Part shown: positions 58,575 through 64,000 of the stretch, one piece after another
Layout of the letters: each line of letters begins with the position of its first letter
How positions within the stretch are numbered: position 1 is the first letter of the stretch
Assembly (NCBI GenBank): GCA_000421005.1
Contig: ATWA01000005.1
Span: 41,442 to 105,441 of the forward strand
Reading direction: 5' to 3'
Length of the DNA: 64,000 nt
From: Clostridiales bacterium NK3B98
GTDB lineage: Bacteria; Bacillota; Clostridia; Oscillospirales; Oscillospiraceae
Made by a program: the position numbers and the translations under genes
The notes under the pieces: generated by a model
Seen by the model: the letters and a program-made list of their open reading frames with translations, nothing else
What the model was told of the DNA's origin: nothing
The model's database searches: none

Positions 58575-59200
58575 TGGTGAAGGTAGACCGGGTAGAGCCC
58601 TCCAAACACGTCAAAGGCAGGTTTCTGGTCTTTCTGGACACGGGAACTCTGGTGAAGGTGGGACAGCAGGAGCTTCTGGACTTCGGACTTCGCCCGGGGC
58701 TGGAACTGGACGAGGAAGCCCTGAACCGTCTGCTCTCCTCCAGTGAGGATACCGCAGCAAAGGAGCGTGCCGCCCGTATGATCGGACACCGCCCCCTCTC
58801 CAAGGGGGAGCTGGTGCAAAAGCTGGTAGCCAAAGGGGAGGGCAGACCCGCCGCCGAAAAGGCGGCGGACTGGCTGGAAGACCTGGGCGCAGTCAATGAT
58901 CTGGAATACGCCAAAATGGTGGTGCGCCACTATGACCGGATGAACTACGGCCCCCAAAAGCTCCGGGAGGAGCTGTACCGCCGTAAGGTGCCCCGGGAAC
59001 ACTGGGAGCAGGCGTTGGAAGAAGCACGCCCCCAAAAGGAAGTGGTAGCGGACTTTCTTCGCAGCAAGCTGGGCAGCCGAAGGGCGGACGAACGGGAAAT
59101 TCAGCGCCAGATCAACGCCCTGCGCCGCCGGGGCTTTGGCTGGGAAGCGATTCGGGAGGAAATCCGACCCTACCAGACGCAGGATAGCGATTATGATTGA
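58574..59200 (+). CDS. recX: RecA regulator RecX
   Basis: 208 residues, three-helix repeats typical of RecX: ERAARMIGHRPLSKGELVQKLVAKG, then ADWLEDLGAVNDLEYAKMVVRHY, then GPQKLREELYRRKVPREHW. RecX limits RecA filament growth. The start shares one base with the recA stop (TGATG), so the pair is translationally coupled. Confidence 0.92.
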   Translation: MVKVDRVEPSKHVKGRFLVFLDTGTLVKVGQQELLDFGLRPGLELDEEALNRLLSSSEDTAAKERAARMIGHRPLSKGELVQKLVAKGEGRPAAEKAADWLEDLGAVNDLEYAKMVVRHYDRMNYGPQKLREELYRRKVPREHWEQALEEARPQKEVVADFLRSKLGSRRADEREIQRQINALRRRGFGWEAIREEIRPYQTQDSDYD

Positions 59201-59202
59201 CC

Positions 59203-59269
59203 AAAGGGCTGACCGGGATCGGGCAATGTCACTATCTGAATGACGTTGCCGGGAACAGGTCAGCCCTTT
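59203..59269 (+). terminator. recX terminator-like hairpin
   Basis: AAAGGGCTGACC (59203-59214) pairs with GGTCAGCCCTTT (59258-59269); a second short stem may form inside the 43-base loop. Confidence 0.6.
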
Positions 59270-59296
59270 CCATATCCCTTTTCATGGATTTAGCCA

Positions 59297-59325
59297 TTGA
59301 GAAGCGGAACAAAATCTGCTATACT
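59297..59325 (+). promoter_or_regulatory. Promoter for rimO-pgsA
   Basis: TTGAGA and TATACT with a 17-base spacer, 36 bases before the rimO start. Confidence 0.7.
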
Positions 59326-59361
59326 GTGGTACAACAACGAATGCAAGGACGGTGTCACGTC

Positions 59362-60696
59362 GTGGGATACAACATTGCCTTTATCAGCCTTGGCTGTGAT
59401 AAAAACCGGGTCAACTGCGAGCAGATGGCCGCTCTGGTACAGGATGCAGGCCATACCGTGGTAGACCAGCCGGAGGGTGCGGACCTGTGCGTGGTCAACA
59501 CCTGCGGCTTTATTGACGCTGCCAAGGAGGAAGCCATCGCCAACATTCTGGAAATGGCTGAACTGAAAAAGGAAGGATTGCTGAAAAAGATTCTGGTCAC
59601 CGGCTGCCTCTCTCAGCGCTACCGGGAGGACATCCGCACCGAGCTGCCCGAGGTAGACGGTATGCTGGGCACTGGGAGCTATACCGACATCGTTGCCGCT
59701 GTGGAGCAGGTGATGGAGGAAAAACGCCCTGAGCTGTTTGGGGACATCAACGAAACCGTGGAGGACTCCGACCGCATGGTCTCCACCCCTCCCTGGACGG
59801 CCTACCTGAAAATCGCTGAGGGCTGCTCCAACCGTTGCGCCTTCTGTGTCATCCCCTCCCTCCGGGGCAAGTACCGCAGTCGCCCCATGGAGTCGGTGCT
59901 CTCCGAAGCTCGGGCGCTGGAAGCCCAGGGGGTGGAGGAGCTGATTCTCATAGCACAGGACGTAAGCCGCTACGGCAAGGAGCGCTATGGCAGATATATG
60001 CTGCCTGAGCTGCTCACTGAGCTGTGCAAGATGGACTTCCACTGGATTCGCCTCCACTATCTTTACCCTGACGCCATTACCGATGAGCTGATTGACGTGA
60101 TGGCACGGGAGGAAAAAATCGTCAACTATGTGGATATCCCCATTCAGCACGTCAATGACGATATTCTGAAAGCCATGTGCCGCCGGGGCAGCAAATCCTA
60201 TATCACCGGGCTGTTCCATAAGCTGCGAGAGCGTCTTCCCGGCGTGGTTATCCGCACCAGCCTGATTTGCGGCCTGCCGGGAGAAACCGACGCCGCTTTT
60301 GATGAGCTCTGTGCGTTTTTGAGAGCGGAAAAACTGGAACGGGCAGGCGTGTTCCAGTTCTCCCCGGAGGAGGGGACCCCTGCCGCCGCTATGCCCAATC
60401 AGGTGGAGCCGGAGGAAGCCCAGCGCCGGGTGGAGCTGGTGTCTCAGCTTCAGGCACAGGTGATGGACGACTGGAACGAAAGCCGTCTGGGTCAGGTAGA
60501 GGAAGTGCTGGTGGAACGCTTCGATGAGGAAATGGGCTGCTGGGCAGGGCGCACCTACGCCGACTCCCCCGGCATTGACGGAACCGTTTACTTCACCGCC
60601 GCCGGGGAGATGCCCCTTGGCACCTTTGTTCCGGTGCTGCTCACGGGCACCGAGGACGGCGAACTCACTGGCGAGATTGACACTTGGGAGGCGTAA
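59362..60696 (+). CDS. rimO: Ribosomal protein S12 methylthiotransferase
   Basis: 444 residues. The N-terminal MTTase domain (NIAFISLGCDKNRVNCEQM with cluster cysteines), the radical-SAM motif CSNRCAFC and a C-terminal TRAM domain follow in the RimO order. It adds methylthio to the conserved Asp of S12. GTG 59362 is preceded by AAGGACGG; ATG 59341 lacks a ribosome binding site, and longer frames cross the promoter. Confidence 0.94.
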   Translation: MGYNIAFISLGCDKNRVNCEQMAALVQDAGHTVVDQPEGADLCVVNTCGFIDAAKEEAIANILEMAELKKEGLLKKILVTGCLSQRYREDIRTELPEVDGMLGTGSYTDIVAAVEQVMEEKRPELFGDINETVEDSDRMVSTPPWTAYLKIAEGCSNRCAFCVIPSLRGKYRSRPMESVLSEARALEAQGVEELILIAQDVSRYGKERYGRYMLPELLTELCKMDFHWIRLHYLYPDAITDELIDVMAREEKIVNYVDIPIQHVNDDILKAMCRRGSKSYITGLFHKLRERLPGVVIRTSLICGLPGETDAAFDELCAFLRAEKLERAGVFQFSPEEGTPAAAMPNQVEPEEAQRRVELVSQLQAQVMDDWNESRLGQVEEVLVERFDEEMGCWAGRTYADSPGIDGTVYFTAAGEMPLGTFVPVLLTGTEDGELTGEIDTWEA

Positions 60697-60699
60697 GGA

Positions 60700-61224
60700 A
60701 TGAATACAGCCAATAAAATCACCTTGTTCCGGGTGGTGCTGATTCCGGTTTTCGTAGTCCTGTGCTATATGACTGCGCCGTGGAGCCAGTGGGCTGCGCT
60801 GGCAGTCTTCCTGCTGGCCAGTCTCAGCGACTTTGCCGACGGCTATATCGCCCGGCATTATAACCAGATCACCGACTTCGGCAAATTTTTAGACCCCATT
60901 GCGGATAAGCTGCTGGTCACCTCTGCCATGCTGATATTTGTAGAGCAGGGGAGAATGCCGGCATGGGTGCTGCTGTGCGTCATCGCCCGGGAGTTCGCTG
61001 TGTCCGCTCTGCGCCTTGTGGCGGTGGACAATGGCAGAGTGATTGCCGCCGGGTGGTCGGGGAAGGTGAAAACCGCCGCCACCATGGTGACCATCTGCAT
61101 ACTGCTGGTCTTTTCCGGTGAGATGCTGGACAGCATTGGCAACGCTGTCATTCTGGTGACCACTGTGTATTCCGGCGTGGAATACTTTGCGAAAAACCGG
61201 GATGTCATAAATCCCAATAAGTGA
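60700..61224 (+). CDS. pgsA: CDP-diacylglycerol-glycerol-3-phosphate 3-phosphatidyltransferase
   Basis: 174 residues, four to six membrane helices. The CDP-alcohol phosphotransferase motif runs SDFADGYIARHYNQITDFGKFLDPIADK, with all the conserved Asp residues. It makes phosphatidylglycerol phosphate, feeding Lgt and the membrane. It starts 3 bases after rimO. Confidence 0.96.
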   Translation: MNTANKITLFRVVLIPVFVVLCYMTAPWSQWAALAVFLLASLSDFADGYIARHYNQITDFGKFLDPIADKLLVTSAMLIFVEQGRMPAWVLLCVIAREFAVSALRLVAVDNGRVIAAGWSGKVKTAATMVTICILLVFSGEMLDSIGNAVILVTTVYSGVEYFAKNRDVINPNK

Positions 61225-61237
61225 GAACGAGAAAAGA

Positions 61238-61266
61238 TTGACACAATTCTTCTCTCATGCTAATAT
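61238..61266 (+). promoter_or_regulatory. Promoter of the Cys T-box transcript
   Basis: TTGACA and TAATAT with a 17-base spacer; a TATAAT at 61264 gives a 20-base spacing. Confidence 0.7.
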
Positions 61267-61274
61267 AATAGACC

Positions 61275-61500
61275 GAGTGCGATGAAGGGAAAGAGTAGCA
61301 CAGTGTCCGACCAACAGCGAGGATGGGCCATCGGGTGGAAGCCTGTCCGGGTGCGGCGTGTGTGAAGTGCGTCCCGGAGCAGGAGGGTAATGCCTCCGGT
61401 GGAGCCGCCGTTACCGGCCTTTGAGCGAGAAATGAGAGTGGAACCGCGGTTTATCCGCCTCTTGCAGCAGGTTTGCTGTGAGAGGCGTTTTTTTGTTGGG
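61275..61500 (+). ncRNA. T-box riboswitch, cysteine-specific
   Basis: The T-box core AGAGTGGAACCGCGG is at 61435-61449, followed by the terminator CGCCTCT/AGAGGCG (61456-61462, 61481-61487) with seven T residues. In the upstream specifier region GTGAAGTGCGTCC presents TGC (61368-61370), a Cys codon, matching the cysE-cysS genes behind it. Uncharged tRNA-Cys would stabilise the antiterminator and switch both genes on. Confidence 0.95.
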
Positions 61501-61510
61501 AGCGTGAGAG

Positions 61511-62197
61511 ATGTTTCGCTATCTGAATGAGACACTGGCGGCCTATCAGGCCAGAGACCCCGCCGCCCGGAGCAAGCTGGAAATCTTCTTGCTCTATCCC
61601 GGTGTGCGTGCCACCATCGACCATAAGATCGCCCACTTTTTCCACACCCACCATATGCCCTTCATCGGCAGAGCGGTGAGCCAGATTGCCCGCTTCTGGA
61701 CGGGCATTGAAATCCACCCCGGCGCTACCATTGGCCGCCGTCTGGTGATCGACCACGGCATGGGCATTGTCATCGGTGAGACGGCGGAAATCGGAGACGA
61801 CGTGCTGCTCTATCAGGGTGTGACCTTGGGCGGCACCGGAAAGGATCAGGGCAAGCGCCACCCCACCATCGGCAACAATGTGCTCATTGGCAGCGGTGCC
61901 CGGGTGCTGGGACCCTTCAAGGTGGGGGACGGAGCCCGCATTGCCGCCAACGCTGTGGTGCTGCGGGAAGTGCCCCCGGATGCTACCGCCGTAGGCGTGC
62001 CCGCCCATATCGTCCGGGTGGCAGGGCAGCGGGTTGCCTACGCCAGCACGGTGGATCAGATCCACATCACTGACCCGGTGAACGAGACCATGAAATCCCT
62101 GCTCTCCCGTGTGGAGTTTTTGGAGCGGGAGCTGGACAGCCGCAAGGGATACCATTTTGAACCAACCGAACCGGAACAACAAAAGGAGGAGACATAA
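61511..62197 (+). CDS. cysE: Serine O-acetyltransferase
   Basis: 228 residues, left-handed beta-helix acyltransferase. The EpsC/CysE-type core is IEIHPGATIGRRLVIDHGMGIVIGETAEIGDD, then LGGTGKDQGKRHPTIGNNV. It makes O-acetylserine for cysteine synthesis. ATG follows GGGAGCGTGAGAG. One-base overlap with cysS, and both under the Cys T-box, so synthesis of cysteine and its loading on tRNA are controlled together. Confidence 0.96.
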   Translation: MFRYLNETLAAYQARDPAARSKLEIFLLYPGVRATIDHKIAHFFHTHHMPFIGRAVSQIARFWTGIEIHPGATIGRRLVIDHGMGIVIGETAEIGDDVLLYQGVTLGGTGKDQGKRHPTIGNNVLIGSGARVLGPFKVGDGARIAANAVVLREVPPDATAVGVPAHIVRVAGQRVAYASTVDQIHITDPVNETMKSLLSRVEFLERELDSRKGYHFEPTEPEQQKEET

Positions 62198-63597
62198 TGG
62201 AGATATTCAATTCCATGACCCGCCGCAAGGAGGAGTTCGTACCCATCGAAGAGGGCAAGGTAAAGATGTACGCCTGCGGCCCTACGGTTTACAACCTGAT
62301 TCATGTGGGCAATGCCCGCCCCATCATTCTCTTTGACGTACTGCGCCGTTACTTTGAGTACCGGGGCTATGAGGTCACCTTCGTCCAGAACTTCACCGAC
62401 GTGGACGATAAGATCATCAAGCGCGCCAACGAGGAGGGCATCACCGCTCAGGAGGTGGCGGAGAAATATATTCAGGAGTATTTCACCGATGCAAAAGGTC
62501 TGGGTGTCCGCCCCGCTACCATCCACCCAAAGGCCACCGAGACCATGGACGAGATTATCAACCTGGTTCAGACCCTGATTGATAAGGGCTACGCCTATCC
62601 TGTTCCCAGCGGGGATGTGTACTACCGTACCCTGAAATTCAAGGGCTACGGTAAGCTGTCCCACCAGCCCATCGAGGATTTGATGTCCGGCGCCCGTATC
62701 GACGTGAATGACGAGAAGGAAAATCCGCTGGACTTTGCCCTGTGGAAGGCGGCCAAGCCCGGCGAGCCCTATTGGGAGTCCCCCTGGGGCAAGGGCAGAC
62801 CCGGCTGGCACATTGAATGCTCTGCCATGAACCGGAAGTTCATGGGCAACACCATCGACATCCACTGCGGCGGCGAGGATCTCCAATTCCCCCACCACGA
62901 AAACGAAATCGCCCAGTCCGAGGCAGCCAACGGCGAGCCCTTCGCCCACTATTGGATGCACAACGGCTTTTTGAACATCGACAACAAGAAAATGTCCAAG
63001 TCTCTGGGCAACTTCTTCACCGTCCGGGATGCCGCCGCTGCCTACGGCTATGAGCCCATCCGCTTCTTCATGCTCTCCGCCCACTACCGCACCCCTCTGA
63101 ACTACTCCCGGGAGTCTCTGGAGCAGGCACAGGCGGCATTGGAGCGGCTGTATACCGCCAAGGACAACCTGTCCTTCCTCAGCCAGAACGGCGCAGAGGG
63201 CGGCCCCAACGCCGCCGAGCAGGCAGTGCTGGATCAGGCGGACAGCTTCCGGGAGCGGTTCGACGCCGCCATGGACGACGACTTCAACACCGCCGACGCA
63301 GTATCGGTGCTGTTTGAGGTGGTGCGTGCCGCCAACAAGGCAGTGAGCGAGAATGCCACCAAGGCGGGCGCCGCCGCCCTGCTCAAGCTGGTGCTGGAAT
63401 TTACCGACGTGCTGGGTCTGCTCTACGGCAAAGAGGAGGAGAGTCTGGACGAGAAGGTAGAAGCCCTCATCGCCCAGCGCCAGCAGGCACGGAAAGACCG
63501 CAACTGGGCGGAGGCTGACCGCATCCGTGACGAGCTGAAAGCCATGGGCATCACCCTGATGGACACCAAGCAGGGCGTGCAGTGGAAAAAAGACTGA
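62197..63597 (+). CDS. cysS: Cysteinyl-tRNA synthetase
   Basis: 466 residues, class I synthetase. HIGH-type motif HVGN (36-39) in [16 protein letters not shown] with zinc ligand Cys27, further zinc-site residues in WHIECSAM and HHENE, KMSKS motif near 266-270, and a C-terminal helical domain ending [20 protein letters not shown]. Slightly compact but complete. Overlaps the cysE stop by one base. Confidence 0.97.
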   Translation: MEIFNSMTRRKEEFVPIEEGKVKMYACGPTVYNLIHVGNARPIILFDVLRRYFEYRGYEVTFVQNFTDVDDKIIKRANEEGITAQEVAEKYIQEYFTDAKGLGVRPATIHPKATETMDEIINLVQTLIDKGYAYPVPSGDVYYRTLKFKGYGKLSHQPIEDLMSGARIDVNDEKENPLDFALWKAAKPGEPYWESPWGKGRPGWHIECSAMNRKFMGNTIDIHCGGEDLQFPHHENEIAQSEAANGEPFAHYWMHNGFLNIDNKKMSKSLGNFFTVRDAAAAYGYEPIRFFMLSAHYRTPLNYSRESLEQAQAALERLYTAKDNLSFLSQNGAEGGPNAAEQAVLDQADSFRERFDAAMDDDFNTADAVSVLFEVVRAANKAVSENATKAGAAALLKLVLEFTDVLGLLYGKEEESLDEKVEALIAQRQQARKDRNWAEADRIRDELKAMGITLMDTKQGVQWKKD

Positions 63598-63839
63598 TCC
63601 GCCGGAGAGAATGATACAGATCCTCATTCAAAAACTGACATCGTCTGTTTTGATAGCGGCGCAAAGAGCGTCGAGAATTGTATGAGATGCCAATTGGGTA
63701 AGTAATGGAATGCCGCCTACAGGGCATTTCCCTGATAAAAAGCGTCAGCTGATTATCAAGGATTTGTATGGAATGGAAAAGCGCATCATACTGCTCTTTG
63801 ATAGAAGACGGTCAAAGCGCCTTATCCCCGAATAGATCT
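63598..63839. other. Intergenic stretch with no supported gene
   Basis: No start with a ribosome binding site opens a convincing frame. A plus-strand frame ending at a TAG near 63833 reads DLYGMEKRIILLFDRRRSKRLIPE, which could be the tail of a decayed gene, but I recognise no family. Confidence 0.3.
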
Positions 63840-63840
63840 A

Positions 63841-63874
63841 AAGGGGCTGCCTCGTTTTCGTGAGGCAGCCCCTT
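63841..63874. terminator. Terminator-like hairpin
   Basis: AAGGGGCTGCCTC and GAGGCAGCCCCTT form a perfect 13-bp stem with an 8-base loop. There is no strong T run on either side, so it may be a bidirectional terminator or a repeat end. The 63875-64000 remainder shows no gene. Confidence 0.6.
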
Positions 63875-64000
63875 GCTATGTCATATTATCCTAAGGAAGC
63901 GCTGAACAAATCAGGCTACGGCGTCTGAGCGGTCTGTTTTCCGCCATCCGGGTCTAAAATCCCTTGAAATACGCCGGTATTCCTGCGGTCTTTTATCCCC

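Noticed and set aside
1..64000. CRISPR array
   Set aside because: No regularly spaced repeat-spacer series; the only regular repeats are the three 33-bp-spaced iterons, whose units are adjacent and diverged.

Overview
The window looks like a piece of the chromosome of a Gram-positive gut Clostridia bacterium, most likely Oscillospirales/Oscillospiraceae. This rests on the high-GC but clearly Firmicute gene set (YlxM, YfmF/YfmH, DUF1002, DUF1836, DUF3048, DUF4364, RibU, L32), strong sigma-A promoters (TTGACA-N17-TATAAT), an FMN riboswitch and a Cys T-box. The taxonomic call is inference; no rRNA is present.

Layout. 1-7.6 kb: the 5' end of ylxM (minus) diverges from a giant cyclic-glucan-synthase-like gene. 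7.6-12.5 kb: an overlapping run of yfmF, yfmH, lgt, folD and a VanZ-like gene. 12.5-14.6 kb (minus): a pseudouridine synthase and an orphan solute-binding protein. 14.8-18.7 kb: yceD-like/rpmF, then der-plsY-gpsA. 18.7-23.1 kb: a SLOG-fold gene, riboswitch-controlled ribU, and znuA-znuC-znuB. 23.1-31.4 kb: DUF1002, DUF1836, hemolysin III, SH3 repeat protein, DUF4364, DUF3048 lipoprotein and an EAL-domain membrane protein, mostly as short separate units with readable promoters.

31.57-51.35 kb is a 19.8 kb integrative mobilizable element. It encodes a tyrosine integrase, an excisionase-like protein, a relaxase, MobC, a ParB-like protein, a RepA-like ATPase and TnpV, and shows no conjugation channel genes. 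Its cargo is AT-richer than the host and includes an Mrr-like nuclease, a Fic protein, an AlbA/ATPase regulator and a tight five-gene cluster: C5 DNA methyltransferase, ParB-fold protein, SNF2 helicase, DUF3883 nuclease-like protein and HEPN-like protein. I do not recognise this combination as a named defence system. The element is inserted in the anticodon loop of a host tRNA-Ser(CGA). The 3' half of that tRNA lies at 31520-31576 and the 5' half at 51342-51382, and joined through a 9-bp repeat they give a complete cloverleaf. The element carries its own intact, sequence-divergent tRNA-Ser(CGA) at 51114-51201, placed downstream of the host tRNA-Leu promoter, apparently replacing the gene it splits.

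51.4-64 kb returns to the chromosome: tRNA-Leu(CAA); a lipoprotein with a two-component system; DUF1385-prmC-recA-recX behind a promoter carrying SOS/LexA-like boxes; rimO-pgsA; and a Cys T-box controlling cysE-cysS. The last 400 bases hold a terminator-like hairpin and no gene I can support.
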